Positions 15,642 through 24,039 of a DNA stretch of 26,548 bases are shown in pieces. This stretch comes from an uncultured Atopobium sp. (GTDB taxonomy: Bacteria; Actinomycetota; Coriobacteriia; Coriobacteriales; Atopobiaceae). Both the position numbers and the translations under genes were made by a program. The stretch's first letter is position 1. Every line of letters begins with the position of its first letter. The stretch is from positions 1-26,548 of the forward strand of contig CALHVU010000036.1 of NCBI GenBank assembly GCA_938036925.1, given 5' to 3'. The notes beneath the pieces were generated by a model that saw only the letters and a list, made by a program, of their open reading frames with translations, did not search any database and had not been told where the DNA came from.

Positions 15642-15671
15642 TGACTTTTTGTCCGGTGAGTTGGGTATACT
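15642..15671 (+). promoter_or_regulatory. Candidate promoter for the zinc peptidase-xseAB-HIT operon
   Basis: TATACT (15666-15671) matches the -10 consensus at five of six positions. TGACTT (15642-15647) lies 18 bases upstream. The start codon is 29 bases after the -10 and is preceded by AGGAG. The -35 match is weak. Confidence 0.45.
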
Positions 15672-15699
15672 CATCTCTATACATAGATAGGAGAAAAAC

Positions 15700-16386
15700 A
15701 TGTATTACTCAGGTGCGTTTATCCCATACGTTATTCTAGTAGTTGCCTCGTTGGTGCTCGGATTGGGTACTCAGTGGTACATCAAACATGAATTTAAAAA
15801 GTACTCTCTCGTTCCTTCAGGGTTTAATGCTACCGGCGCTTCTGTTGCTCGTACCATGATGGACACTAACGGAGCAGCCAATGTTGGCATCAAGAGAATT
15901 TCTGGTGAGCTCACCGATAACTTTGATCCACGTGACAATTGTCTACACCTCTCTGATGCAAATTTCTCTGAGGGTAGCGTAGCTTCAGTTGCTGTTTCTT
16001 GTCATGAAGCAGGTCATGCTGTTCAGACCGCTAAGATGTACATGCCATCTCGCGTTCGTTCCGCTCTTGTTCCTGTTGTTAATTTAGCATCCGCAGCATG
16101 GATCTATGTCTTTATTGCTGGTGTCTTGCTAAATGTTTCAGGCATGACCGTGCTAGCAATTTGGCTGTATGCATTTACCTTCTTGTTCCATATAGTTACG
16201 CTTCCTGTAGAGATTGATGCTTCAAGGCGTGGATTGGCCTTTTTGAAGGCAAACGCTCCTGCAGGCTTTGACTACAATGGCGCAAAAAAGGTACTGATTG
16301 CCGCTGCTCTTACTTACGTAGCCGCTGCAATGGTTTCTGCACTCCAGCTTCTATATCTGCTTGGTTCTTCCAGAAGCAGGAATTAA
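15700..16386 (+). CDS. Membrane zinc metallopeptidase (YugP-like, Zn_peptidase_2)
   Basis: This is a 228-residue integral membrane protease-like protein. The metal site is HEAGH at residues 102-106 (HExxH). The later VEIDASRRG probably supplies the third ligand. Hydrophobic segments are at about residues 7-25, 122-146, 148-170 and 200-222, with the HExxH region between the first and second. Length and layout match the YugP family, whose substrate is unknown. AGGAG lies seven bases before the ATG. xseA begins two bases after the stop, so it leads a four-gene operon with DNA-repair nuclease genes, although no functional link is known. Confidence 0.92.
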   Translation: MYYSGAFIPYVILVVASLVLGLGTQWYIKHEFKKYSLVPSGFNATGASVARTMMDTNGAANVGIKRISGELTDNFDPRDNCLHLSDANFSEGSVASVAVSCHEAGHAVQTAKMYMPSRVRSALVPVVNLASAAWIYVFIAGVLLNVSGMTVLAIWLYAFTFLFHIVTLPVEIDASRRGLAFLKANAPAGFDYNGAKKVLIAAALTYVAAAMVSALQLLYLLGSSRSRN

Positions 16387-16388
16387 TA

Positions 16389-17738
16389 ATGGATCAGATT
16401 CAAGAGAAAGAAGATTCTGTTCTTTCGGTATCTGATGCGGTGCTCTTTGCAAAAAATGAAGTTGCCTCAATGCCATCTATGACGGTGGTTGGAGAGGTCT
16501 CTGGATTTAGAGGTCCAAACTATAAGTCTGGGCATTGTTACTTTGACGTAAAAGACCCTGTTAGTTCTATGGCAGTTATTGTCTGGTCAAAGATTTATGC
16601 TGCTAGTGGCATTACGTTGCAAGACGGCATGAAAATCCAGATGACAGGAAAGTTTGATATTTACGCTTCAAGCGGCAAGCTTTCTTTTCATGCGCGTACT
16701 ATTCAGATCGCCGGAGAAGGAGACCTTCGCCAAAAGGTGGCACAGCTTGCTAAAAAGCTAGAAAAAGAGGGTCTTACAGACATTTCCAGAAAGCGCTACA
16801 TTCCAGAGTTTTGCACACGCATTGGTGTAGTTACTTCACTTTCTGGCAGCGTCATTGATGATGTTAAGCGTACGCTTGCGCGCAGAAACCCTCTTGTAGA
16901 GCTTGAGGTATCTGGCTGTGCTGTTCAAGGTACTCATGCACCTGCAACTATTATGAGAGCTCTCCAGGTTGCTGCAACTACACGACCAGATGCAATCTTG
17001 CTGGTGCGTGGTGGTGGCTCATTTGAAGATCTTATGTGTTTCAATGACGAGGGAGTGGCTCGCGCTATTGCTGCATGTCCAGTTCCTGTTATCACGGGCA
17101 TTGGCCATGAGCCCGATACCACCATTGCAGATATGGTTTCTGATAGAAGGACTTCAACGCCAACTGCTGCTGCAGAGTCTGTGGCTCCCGCTATTAGTGA
17201 GTTACAAACTACGTTTAACAACAGAATTTCTCGCCTTGGAAATGCTACAAGAAAGATTTTGCAGTTCTATAAAACGGGACTTACAACTGTTGAGCAACGC
17301 TCTAACTTGGCAATGAAAAATGCTCTAGCAAGTAAAAAATTCCAGTTAGAAAAGCTGTCTGACCGTCCTTGTTTGAAAGATCCTGCTTATATTATTTCTA
17401 CAAGAACAGAAGACCTTAATCAGACTGAGCAAAGGCTTATGGACGCTCTGCCAGCGCTTCTTGCAAGAAAGAAAGAGACGCTTTCTGTTGAGTCACAAAG
17501 GCTAACCAGAGCTAGTGCTGCCATGCTCCATCCACATGAGGCTTTGCTGTCTTCGCTTGCAGGAAAATTAGACGCGCTTTCTCCTCTAAAGGTTCTTACG
17601 AGGGGATATGCATATGTCCAAGATGAAAAGGGATCTGTCATTAAAACGGCCAAAGACGCCTCGGTTGGAGATTCTTTACTGGTCAAAATGATGGATGGAA
17701 CAATTAAGGCGACTGTTTCTGACATTGAGCTTTCATAG
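16389..17738 (+). CDS. xseA: Exodeoxyribonuclease VII large subunit
   Basis: This subunit degrades single-stranded DNA from both ends as part of the XseA-XseB complex. The 449-residue protein starts with the OB-fold DNA-binding domain (SMTVVGEVSGFRG, GHCYFDVKD). The catalytic core follows with LVRGGGSFEDLMCFNDE, then ITGIGHEPDTTIADMVSDRR and TPTAAAE. The C-terminal third is a long helical, coiled-coil-like region that binds XseB, ending in the small domain with VLTRGYAYV. It follows the zinc peptidase by two bases and precedes xseB by 14 bases. All core motifs look intact. Confidence 0.97.
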   Translation: MDQIQEKEDSVLSVSDAVLFAKNEVASMPSMTVVGEVSGFRGPNYKSGHCYFDVKDPVSSMAVIVWSKIYAASGITLQDGMKIQMTGKFDIYASSGKLSFHARTIQIAGEGDLRQKVAQLAKKLEKEGLTDISRKRYIPEFCTRIGVVTSLSGSVIDDVKRTLARRNPLVELEVSGCAVQGTHAPATIMRALQVAATTRPDAILLVRGGGSFEDLMCFNDEGVARAIAACPVPVITGIGHEPDTTIADMVSDRRTSTPTAAAESVAPAISELQTTFNNRISRLGNATRKILQFYKTGLTTVEQRSNLAMKNALASKKFQLEKLSDRPCLKDPAYIISTRTEDLNQTEQRLMDALPALLARKKETLSVESQRLTRASAAMLHPHEALLSSLAGKLDALSPLKVLTRGYAYVQDEKGSVIKTAKDASVGDSLLVKMMDGTIKATVSDIELS

Positions 17739-17752
17739 ATAAGGGGAACAAC

Positions 17753-18016
17753 ATGGATACTAAGAAGACCGAAGAGCTGACTTTTAAAGATGCTTCTATT
17801 GAGCTTGAGCAGATTGTTCGTAAGCTTGAGGGCACAGATTTGGAGCTCGAGGAGTCTTTGGCTCTGTATGCTCGTGGCGTTGAGCTGGTAAAGGATCTTC
17901 GTGGAAGGCTTGATACTGCAGAGCAGAAGGTTAAGGTTCTGCTTGATGAGTCCCAGGCAGGAGCTGCAATTACTGATACAACCGCTGCACCTTCTACTGC
18001 ATATTTAGACGAGTAA
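17753..18016 (+). CDS. xseB: Exodeoxyribonuclease VII small subunit
   Basis: This is an 87-residue helical protein that binds the coiled coil of XseA. The family core is clear: FKDASIELEQIVRKLEG, then LELEESLALYARGVELVKD and LDTAEQKVKVL. The last 20 or so residues are a non-conserved Ala/Thr-rich tail. GGGGA lies nine bases before the ATG. It is directly downstream of xseA, the usual arrangement. Confidence 0.96.
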   Translation: MDTKKTEELTFKDASIELEQIVRKLEGTDLELEESLALYARGVELVKDLRGRLDTAEQKVKVLLDESQAGAAITDTTAAPSTAYLDE

Positions 18017-18026
18017 AGGAGAGGTT

Positions 18027-18371
18027 ATGTCTGATTGCATTTTTTGTAAGCTTGCTAACAAAGAAATCCCTACAGAGTTTCTCTATGAGGATGAAAACGT
18101 TGTAGCTTTTAATGACCTAAATCCTATTACTCCTGTTCACGTTCTTGTTGTACCTAAGAACCACTACGACAACATCATTGATGGTATTCCTGCTGCAACC
18201 CTTGAGAGTGTTACTAAGGCTATAGCCGCGGTAACAGAAAAGACAGGAATTAAGGAGACTGGATTCCGCGTTGTTACCAACACTGGAGAGCATGGTGGTC
18301 AGACAGTCAATCACGTCCACTTCCACATTTTAGGTGGCAAGCAGTTGAATGATTCTATGGGCGGAAAATAA
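18027..18371 (+). CDS. HIT-family nucleotide-binding hydrolase (HinT-like)
   Basis: This 114-residue histidine-triad protein has the triad HVHFHI at residues 96-101, with the catalytic His expected at 98. The N-terminal CIFC (Cys4, Cys7) and the internal PVHVLVVPKNHYDNI are typical of HinT proteins, some of which bind zinc through the Cys pair. The family hydrolyses AMP-lysine or other nucleoside phosphoramidates; the physiological substrate is not known. AGGAGAGG precedes the ATG. It is ten bases after xseB and is the last gene of the operon. Confidence 0.94.
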   Translation: MSDCIFCKLANKEIPTEFLYEDENVVAFNDLNPITPVHVLVVPKNHYDNIIDGIPAATLESVTKAIAAVTEKTGIKETGFRVVTNTGEHGGQTVNHVHFHILGGKQLNDSMGGK

Positions 18372-18386
18372 AAATATTCAAGTTTT

Positions 18387-18416
18387 TTGCTCGTCTATTT
18401 AACTCCGGGGTATCTT
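18387..18416 (+). promoter_or_regulatory. Candidate promoter for ackA
   Basis: TTGCTC (18387-18392) and TATCTT (18411-18416) are 18 bases apart. A second weaker pair, TTGGGG (18415-18420) and TTATGT (18438-18443) 17 bases apart, lies just downstream. Either would give a leader of 60-80 bases before the strong AGAGGAG ribosome-binding site. Confidence 0.35.
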
Positions 18417-18504
18417 GGGGTTTATGATGTCATGCGGTTATGTTTATTTGAAGTAGGAGAGGAAGACTTACTAGTCTGCACTGCTTCACGGAAAGAGGAG
18501 TCAC

Positions 18505-19674
18505 ATGAACGTACTGGTTATCAACGCAGGTAGCTCATCTCTTAAGTATCAGCTTCTTGACGTTGACACCCGCGAGGTTTACGCAAAAGGAAACTGCGAG
18601 CGTATCGGTATCGAAGGTTCTTTTGTTGGTCACGAGGAGCTTGGTGGAGAGAAGCAGAAGCTTGAGGTTGCTCTTCCTGATCACAAGACTGCTATTAAGC
18701 ATGTCTTTGACATCCTTAAGACCATTGATAAGCCAATCGATGGCATTGGTCACCGTGTTGTTCAGGGTGGTTGGTACTTCCCAGAGTCCGCTGTTGTAGA
18801 CGATAAGGTCTTGGCTCAGGTTCGTGAGGTTGCTCCACTTGCTCCTCTTCATAATTATGCTGAGGCTGATGTTATTGAGATTTGCCGCGAACTCTTCCCA
18901 GAGGTCGGTAATGTAATCGTTTGCGATACTTCTTTCCACTTCAATATGCCAGAGAAGGCACATCGCTATGCTCTTCCTCGCGATGTTGTTGATAAGTACC
19001 ACGTCCGCAAGTACGGCGCTCACGGTACTTCTCATCGTTATATTTGGCGAGCAACCAATGAGTTTACCAACGGTCAGACTCACAAGCTGGTTAGCTGCCA
19101 CCTTGGTTCTGGTGCTTCTCTTTCCGCTATTGAGGATGGTCGCGATCTTGAGACCACCATGGGTCTTACTCCACTTGATGGCCTTATCATGGGTACTCGT
19201 TGCGGCACTATCGACCCAGCTACTGTCTTCTATCTCTCTCGCGTTGGTGGTTACTCCATCGATGAGATTGACACTATGATGAACAAGCAGTCTGGTCTTC
19301 TCGCTCTGTCTGGTCATTCCGATTCTCGTGATATTGAGGATGGCGCTCACGCTGGCGATAAGGACTGCCTGCTTGCACTTGATATGTTCTATTATCGTAC
19401 GTCTCAGCTCATCATGGAGATGGCTCAGGCTATGCACGGCTTTGATACCATGGCATTCTCTGCTGGCATTGGTGAGAATTCTGATGAGATGCGTCTTGGC
19501 GTTGTCAAAGAGCTTGAGTGGATGGGTGTCAAGATTGATGAGGAGAAGAACAAAGTTCGCTCTGGTGAAATCCGTGACATCTCTGCTCCAGATTCAAAGG
19601 TACGTGTCCTGGTTGTACCTACCAACGAGGAGTATATGATTGCTCTTGACGTTCAGGAGCTTCTGGGTAAGTAA
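18505..19674 (+). CDS. ackA: Acetate kinase
   Basis: This enzyme converts acetyl phosphate and ADP to acetate and ATP, the energy-yielding end of acetate fermentation. The 389-residue protein opens with the phosphate-binding NAGSSSLKYQL. It continues with GIGHRVVQGG, TSFHFNMPEKAHRYALP, YGAHGTSHRY (catalytic His), HLGSGASLSAI, GTRCGTIDPAT and FSAGIGENS, all diagnostic of AckA. AGAGGAG is placed well before the ATG. Codon use is strongly biased, suggesting high expression. A strong terminator follows. Its usual partner pta is not adjacent; it lies 3.3 kb away on the other strand. Confidence 0.98.
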   Translation: MNVLVINAGSSSLKYQLLDVDTREVYAKGNCERIGIEGSFVGHEELGGEKQKLEVALPDHKTAIKHVFDILKTIDKPIDGIGHRVVQGGWYFPESAVVDDKVLAQVREVAPLAPLHNYAEADVIEICRELFPEVGNVIVCDTSFHFNMPEKAHRYALPRDVVDKYHVRKYGAHGTSHRYIWRATNEFTNGQTHKLVSCHLGSGASLSAIEDGRDLETTMGLTPLDGLIMGTRCGTIDPATVFYLSRVGGYSIDEIDTMMNKQSGLLALSGHSDSRDIEDGAHAGDKDCLLALDMFYYRTSQLIMEMAQAMHGFDTMAFSAGIGENSDEMRLGVVKELEWMGVKIDEEKNKVRSGEIRDISAPDSKVRVLVVPTNEEYMIALDVQELLGK

Positions 19675-19701
19675 GCTTTACTTACAATCCAAATAATTAC
19701 T

Positions 19702-19731
19702 AACTCCCGCACTCTGTGCGGGAGTTTTTTT
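19702..19731 (+). terminator. Rho-independent terminator of ackA
   Basis: An 11-base perfect stem (19702-19712 with 19716-19726) closes a three-base loop and runs into TTTTTTT. It is 28 bases after the ackA stop. Confidence 0.95.
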
Positions 19732-19751
19732 ATGAAGATATAGATAGTTCT

Positions 19752-19780
19752 TTGACATGAGTACTTTAGAACTTTATATT
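19752..19780 (+). promoter_or_regulatory. Promoter P1 of the LPXTG adhesin gene
   Basis: A consensus -35 TTGACA (19752-19757) is separated by 17 bases from TATATT (19775-19780). The surrounding leader is very AT-rich. This is the best promoter match in the window. Confidence 0.75.
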
Positions 19781-19820
19781 TTTAAGTAAGAAGTTAGAGT
19801 TTCAAAGAAATTTTATTGTT

Positions 19821-19849
19821 TTGTACAGCTATTTGTGTGCAGATAAATA
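19821..19849 (+). promoter_or_regulatory. Candidate second promoter P2 of the LPXTG adhesin gene
   Basis: TTGTAC (19821-19826) is 17 bases from TAAATA (19844-19849), which is 28 bases before the ATG at 19878. Each hexamer matches the consensus at four positions. Confidence 0.4.
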
Positions 19850-19877
19850 AATCTTTGAACTAGCTGTGAGGAGCATC

Positions 19878-21431
19878 ATGCAGTCTAAGGGTTTAGTTAG
19901 CAGGTCTTTGAGCTTTGCGGTTATGTTTGTGCTCACTGTATTTGCTGCGCTTACGGCATTCAATACTCAAGCACAGGCTATTGAGTATACGCCAAATATT
20001 TCAAATATTAGTTATACAAGCTTGGGTGGCAGTAACGTACGCGTTAGTTTTGATTATGCACTCAACAATAATGGTTGGCCAGCACAGCCAGGTGACACAT
20101 TTACCATTAGGATTCCTGCGGAACTTGAAAATAATACTCCAGCTCCTTTTGAGGTTATGGGTGTAGATGCAAACGGAAATAGTATTTCTGTTGGTACTGC
20201 AACTCCTACCAGTAACCCTAATACTATGACTGTTACCTTCAATAACAATATTGCGGGTCTTCTTAACGTTCATGGTCAGATGTCTTTTTCGCTTAATTGG
20301 TCAAACGATATTGCTCAACGAGGCAGTGGAAGTACAACGCTTTACATTGGAAACACTCATCTTAACATGACGTATGGTGGCTCTATTGCCGCAATGGATC
20401 CTGCAATTACCAAGTACAACAGGACTGGCGCAACCGCAGAAACAACTTATACTCTTCCTTCTGGTGCAACTATTGAGACCGGAAGCGATTACTATGTGAC
20501 CAGTTGGGTTGTTAATATTACTCCAAGTGATATTACTCAGGTTGGCCTTTTTAATACAACAATCAAGGATCAGATTGTAAATCCTTATACCGTTGATGCA
20601 TTAAAGCTTACTGGTACTGGTGTTAATCCTTCAGACGAGCTTGCAGGCCCATATCTTAAGCACTCTTTTGTTCTCCACCTTATTAACGGTGCTGTTCAGA
20701 CTCTTTCTGCAGATCAGATTCTTCCTGCAATTACCTTTACTCCTAATGGTTACACTCTTGACTTTGCTCGCCTTAATGATCAGGTTAACTTTGCTGGCTT
20801 TAATCCACTCATTCAGGACTGCTGGCTTGAGTACAAGACTATTGTTCCAGCCAATGCATCTCAGGTTGATAACAGAGCAACTCTCGATTTTGACGGCAAC
20901 ATTCTAAACTACACTCGTGAGGGTTGGTGGATTAATCCTCGTGGTACTGGTACTGCAACTGGCGATCAGCAGGTAAGCGTTTCTGTATCTAAGGTTTGGG
21001 AAGATCAAAATAACGCTGACGGCACTCGTCCTACTTCAGTTACCGTACACCTTTATGCAGACGGCGTAGATACTGGTAAGAGTGAGGTTCTCTCTGACGC
21101 AAATGGCTGGACTGCAACATTTAGCAACCTCGATAAGAATCAGACTGGCACTACCACAGCCATCACGTACACCGTTGTTGAGGACGAGGTTGAGGGTTAT
21201 ACGGCTGAGGTAACAGGTGATGTTACCAGTGGCTTTACTATTACTAATACTCACATTCCTCCAACTCCAACCACTCCACCTTCAGAGACTCCTAAGAAGC
21301 CAAAGCAGCCAAAGAAGAAGGAGCCTAAGCTTCCTTCAACTGGTGATGCTTCCTTTGCTGCAGCGTCTGTAGCAGCTGCGTCTTCTGTTCTTATTGTAGC
21401 TGGTGTTCTTGGTAAGAGGCGCGCTCAGTAA
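19878..21431 (+). CDS. LPXTG cell-wall-anchored adhesin with Cna-B domain
   Basis: This is a 517-residue surface protein. Residues 1-34 are a signal peptide ending AQA. Residues 35 to about 360 are a Thr/Asn-rich beta-sandwich region resembling the ligand-binding folds of SdrG- or Cna-type adhesins (VRVSFDYALNNNGWPAQPGDTF). Residues 364-459 are a Cna-B domain with the expected isopeptide residues: Lys372 in SKVWED, Glu435 in VVEDE and Asn457 in ITNTH. A Pro/Lys-rich wall-spanning stretch leads to LPSTG at 485-489, a hydrophobic helix and KRRAQ. This is a standard sortase sorting signal, though no sortase gene is in the window. The ATG at 19878 has AGGAG just upstream. The ligand is unknown, and AT-rich codons distinguish the gene from its neighbours. 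Confidence 0.93.
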   Translation: MQSKGLVSRSLSFAVMFVLTVFAALTAFNTQAQAIEYTPNISNISYTSLGGSNVRVSFDYALNNNGWPAQPGDTFTIRIPAELENNTPAPFEVMGVDANGNSISVGTATPTSNPNTMTVTFNNNIAGLLNVHGQMSFSLNWSNDIAQRGSGSTTLYIGNTHLNMTYGGSIAAMDPAITKYNRTGATAETTYTLPSGATIETGSDYYVTSWVVNITPSDITQVGLFNTTIKDQIVNPYTVDALKLTGTGVNPSDELAGPYLKHSFVLHLINGAVQTLSADQILPAITFTPNGYTLDFARLNDQVNFAGFNPLIQDCWLEYKTIVPANASQVDNRATLDFDGNILNYTREGWWINPRGTGTATGDQQVSVSVSKVWEDQNNADGTRPTSVTVHLYADGVDTGKSEVLSDANGWTATFSNLDKNQTGTTTAITYTVVEDEVEGYTAEVTGDVTSGFTITNTHIPPTPTTPPSETPKKPKQPKKKEPKLPSTGDASFAAASVAAASSVLIVAGVLGKRRAQ

Positions 21432-21463
21432 CGCACGCTACAACAACGTAAGTTAAACGTAAA

Positions 21464-21498
21464 AGAGCCTGTGAGATTAATTCACAGGCTCTCTTTTT
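21464..21498. terminator. Terminator between the adhesin and the GNAT gene, probably bidirectional
   Basis: A perfect 11-base stem (21464-21474 with 21482-21492) closes a seven-base loop. TTTTT follows on the plus strand and an A-rich tract precedes the stem (T-rich on the minus strand). It can therefore serve both the adhesin gene and the convergent acetyltransferase gene. Confidence 0.92.
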
Positions 21499-21522
21499 GT
21501 TCAAAGCGTTTCTCGCTGTCTA

Positions 21523-22017
21523 TTAGGCTACAAAATGAAATGCGTCACGAGGTGTTTTATCGTGTCCAACTACCTTGCCGCAATACACAAAACCAGCATG
21601 TGTAAGCGTCGTAGTCATAGCGACATTTGCTTCATGAGTATCTGCGCGAACGTTTGAATAGTTTTCGCAAATCCAATTGAATATAAAAGAGGCAATTCCG
21701 TGACCTGTATATTTAACAGCCACTCGGTGAATAACAACGTAATCCAGGCTGTTTATCCAAGCGCCTTCAGCAATATTGACGTATGCCTCGTCAGGACCGG
21801 GCAAGAGCGAAAAACAACCAATAATTTCTTCAGATGTTTCATCTTCAGCGACTACAAAAAGACCACATCTTTCATAATCAGCAACAGCGTCTTCTAAAAG
21901 AGGATAGTTCTCATTCCATTGAAACGTGTTATTTTGCTGATACATAGTCTGACGACCTATGTCGTACAAATCTGCAACAGCGCAGAGGTCTTTAGCAGCA
22001 GCTCTTCTAATGTGCAT
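21523..22017 (-). CDS. GNAT-family N-acetyltransferase
   Basis: This 164-residue protein has a GNAT fold. The N-terminal MHIRRAAAKDLCAVADLY is typical. The central strand plus acetyl-CoA-binding loop is seen as IHRVAVKYTGHGIASFIFNW (about residues 97-116), a variant of the RxxGxG/A motif. The C-terminal THEANVAMTTTLTHAGFVYCG is the usual end of the fold. The acceptor substrate cannot be predicted. The start overlaps the stop of the epimerase gene in a TAATG arrangement, so the two are translationally coupled. Confidence 0.9.
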   Translation of the reverse strand: MHIRRAAAKDLCAVADLYDIGRQTMYQQNNTFQWNENYPLLEDAVADYERCGLFVVAEDETSEEIIGCFSLLPGPDEAYVNIAEGAWINSLDYVVIHRVAVKYTGHGIASFIFNWICENYSNVRADTHEANVAMTTTLTHAGFVYCGKVVGHDKTPRDAFHFVA

Positions 22018-22916
22018 TAGAAGACCCTGATATTCAATGTTTTAGCTATACTTTGGCCAGGTTCAAGGCTTATGATGCCCGGTTTGTGTTCAAAGATGCC
22101 GTCACAATCAACGGTATCGGCAATGCCACACCAAGGTTCAAGAGCAACAAATGGACAACCAGGAGCAGCACTCCAAATGCCCAGATAATCAAAGCCTTCA
22201 AAATCCATCTGAATGCCATGAGCCTCAGAAGGAGCTTCTGTGCTAGCCGCAAGTGTAATACGCCTATCGGGAACATCCTCAAGCGTGATGGTCTTCTCGC
22301 GATCAATAAGCTCCCAAGACAGGGGAAGCGTATCAGAGTCCACGATAAGCTTCTGTGGAGTTGTGTAGTCACAAAGTCCATCGTCGGTAATAGAAGGGCC
22401 GTAGCTGGTCCAGGAGTGCGTAAATAAGAGGTAATACTGGTCCAAAGAGGCTGCCTCAACACCAGGGATCGGAATGTTGAACGCTGGGTGAGCGCCAAGG
22501 GTAAACGGCAGTACAACGTTTGCAGGATTGGTGACCTCATACGTCTGCGTCAGCGTATCACCAGCTACCGAGAAGATCAGCTTAAGTTCGAAGTCATAGG
22601 GGTAGGCCTTGCGAGTCTCTTCGGTGCTTTTTAGCTGGAGCGTTACAGAAGAGGTACTCTCCTCGACAACCTCAAATTGGTTGAGGCGAGCAAGTCCATG
22701 ACGGGCAAGAGAGATGGTGCCTTCCGCAGACTCTGCCTTACTGTCTTTTAAGACGCCAACAATGGGGAAGAGGATAGGAGCTCGTCTTGGCCACCAGTTG
22801 GAATCGCCTTGCCAGAGGTATTCCGACTCACCTTTGCGTAAGCTCATGAGCTGCGCGCCCATGGTATCAATTGAAGCGGTAAGGGAGCCGTTAGAAATAG
22901 AAATAATTTCAGACAT
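22017..22916 (-). CDS. Aldose 1-epimerase-family protein (LacX-like)
   Basis: This 299-residue galactose-mutarotase-like beta-sandwich protein has ARHGLARLNQF with His73 and GAHPAFN with His143. EPWCGIADT near the C-terminus provides the region of the catalytic acid. The pattern fits the LacX subgroup rather than classic GalM. It probably interconverts anomers of a hexose or hexose phosphate in the cytoplasm. GGAGGT precedes the ATG at a good distance. The gene is 75 bases downstream of pta and overlaps the GNAT gene by one base. Confidence 0.9.
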   Translation of the reverse strand: MSEIISISNGSLTASIDTMGAQLMSLRKGESEYLWQGDSNWWPRRAPILFPIVGVLKDSKAESAEGTISLARHGLARLNQFEVVEESTSSVTLQLKSTEETRKAYPYDFELKLIFSVAGDTLTQTYEVTNPANVVLPFTLGAHPAFNIPIPGVEAASLDQYYLLFTHSWTSYGPSITDDGLCDYTTPQKLIVDSDTLPLSWELIDREKTITLEDVPDRRITLAASTEAPSEAHGIQMDFEGFDYLGIWSAAPGCPFVALEPWCGIADTVDCDGIFEHKPGIISLEPGQSIAKTLNIRVF

Positions 22917-22936
22917 AGATACCTCCAGCTAAAGAA

Positions 22937-22964
22937 TAAGCCAGCCTCTTGTGAGACTGGCTTA
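22937..22964 (-). terminator. Hairpin between pta and the epimerase gene
   Basis: TAAGCCAG (22937-22944) pairs with CTGGCTTA (22957-22964), extended inward by three more pairs around a four-base loop. On the minus strand it is followed by ATTCTTT, a weak U-tract. It may be a leaky pta terminator or lie in the leader of the epimerase transcript. Confidence 0.6.
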
Positions 22965-22972
22965 GTATACCA
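22964..22972 (-). promoter_or_regulatory. Extended -10 candidate for the epimerase-GNAT pair
   Basis: On the minus strand TGG followed by TATACT lies between the pta stop and the hairpin. Transcription from it would begin inside the hairpin, so promoter and terminator functions would overlap. Confidence 0.4.
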
Positions 22973-22991
22973 AGTTAGAAGTGCAGAAAGA

Positions 22992-23972
22992 CTAGTTGTT
23001 ATCTGCCATCTGAGCCTGGACAGCAGTAATTGCAACAACACCAACAATGTCGTCAGCAGAGCAACCACGGGAGAGATCGTTAACAGGACGAGCAATGCCC
23101 TGAAGAATTGGACCGTATGCCTCAGCACCACTGAAGCGCTGAACAAGCTTGTAGCCAATGTTTCCAGCCTCAAGGTTAGGGAAGACCAGGATGTTTGCGT
23201 TTCCTGCTACCTTAGAGAATGGAGCCTTGAGCTTACCAACCTCAGGAACAAGAGCTGCGTCAAGCTGAAGATCGCCGTCGAGTGCAAGCTCAGCGTTCTT
23301 CTCGTGAGCAAGCTTTGTGGCCTCCTGGACCTTCTCGGCAGTTGCGCCGCCAGCAGAGCCCATAGTGGAGTAGGAGAGCATGGCAATACGAGGCTCATCG
23401 CTCATAAATGCGCGCCAAGAATCAGCGGAAGCAAGAGCAATCTCGGAGAGCTCCTCTGCAGATGGATCAATGTTAAGACCACAGTCAGCAAAGAGCAGGG
23501 TGCCGTCCTCGCCAAAGTCAGTTGAAGTGCTCATGATAAAGAATGCAGAAACAAGCTTGGTACCAGGAGCGGTCTTGATGATCTGCAGTGCAGGCCTCAA
23601 GGTGTTTGCGGTAGAGTGGCAAGCGCCAGAAACCAGTCCGTCAGCATCGCCCATCTTGACCATCATGGTTGCAAAGTACGTAGCGTCGTTCATCTGCTTG
23701 CGAGCTTCCTCAATGGTGACGCCCTTGCGAGCACGAAGTTCAGCAAACTTCTGAGCATATGCCTCATGGCGCTCGTCAGTAGCAGGGTCTACTACAGTTG
23801 CGCCTGGAACATTAATCTGCTCAGGATCGCCCAGAATAATGACCTTTGCAATACCTTCTGCAACAATCTTCTGAGCTGCATCGATGGTACGCTGGTCCTC
23901 GCCCTCTGGAAGAACAATAGTCTTTACGTCGGACTTAGCGGTTTCTTTCATACGGTCAAGAAACTTGCTCAT
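22992..23972 (-). CDS. pta: Phosphate acetyltransferase
   Basis: This enzyme converts acetyl-CoA and phosphate to acetyl phosphate, which AckA uses to make ATP and acetate. The 326-residue length is that of the short, single-domain Pta form. It opens with TIVLPEGEDQRTIDAA. It continues with DGLVSGACHSTANTLRPALQ, ADCGLNIDPSAEEL, MLSYSTMGSAGG and NILVFPNLEAGNIGYKL, all family hallmarks. The ATG at 23972 is chosen because GGAGC lies eight bases upstream; an upstream extension of 17 codons is open but has no ribosome-binding site. It is separated from ackA and convergent with it. A candidate promoter lies about 70 bases upstream. Confidence 0.97.
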   Translation of the reverse strand: MSKFLDRMKETAKSDVKTIVLPEGEDQRTIDAAQKIVAEGIAKVIILGDPEQINVPGATVVDPATDERHEAYAQKFAELRARKGVTIEEARKQMNDATYFATMMVKMGDADGLVSGACHSTANTLRPALQIIKTAPGTKLVSAFFIMSTSTDFGEDGTLLFADCGLNIDPSAEELSEIALASADSWRAFMSDEPRIAMLSYSTMGSAGGATAEKVQEATKLAHEKNAELALDGDLQLDAALVPEVGKLKAPFSKVAGNANILVFPNLEAGNIGYKLVQRFSGAEAYGPILQGIARPVNDLSRGCSADDIVGVVAITAVQAQMADNN

Positions 23973-24039
23973 GTGTCGTGCTCCAATCATACTTTGATAT
24001 CTGTGACTCGTTGAATTTTGCACTTTTCAGCTTGTAGTT

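Noticed and set aside
18535..19437. 300-codon minus-strand frame opposite ackA
   Set aside because: It is an antisense shadow of a highly expressed gene, with no ribosome-binding site and no recognisable protein motif.
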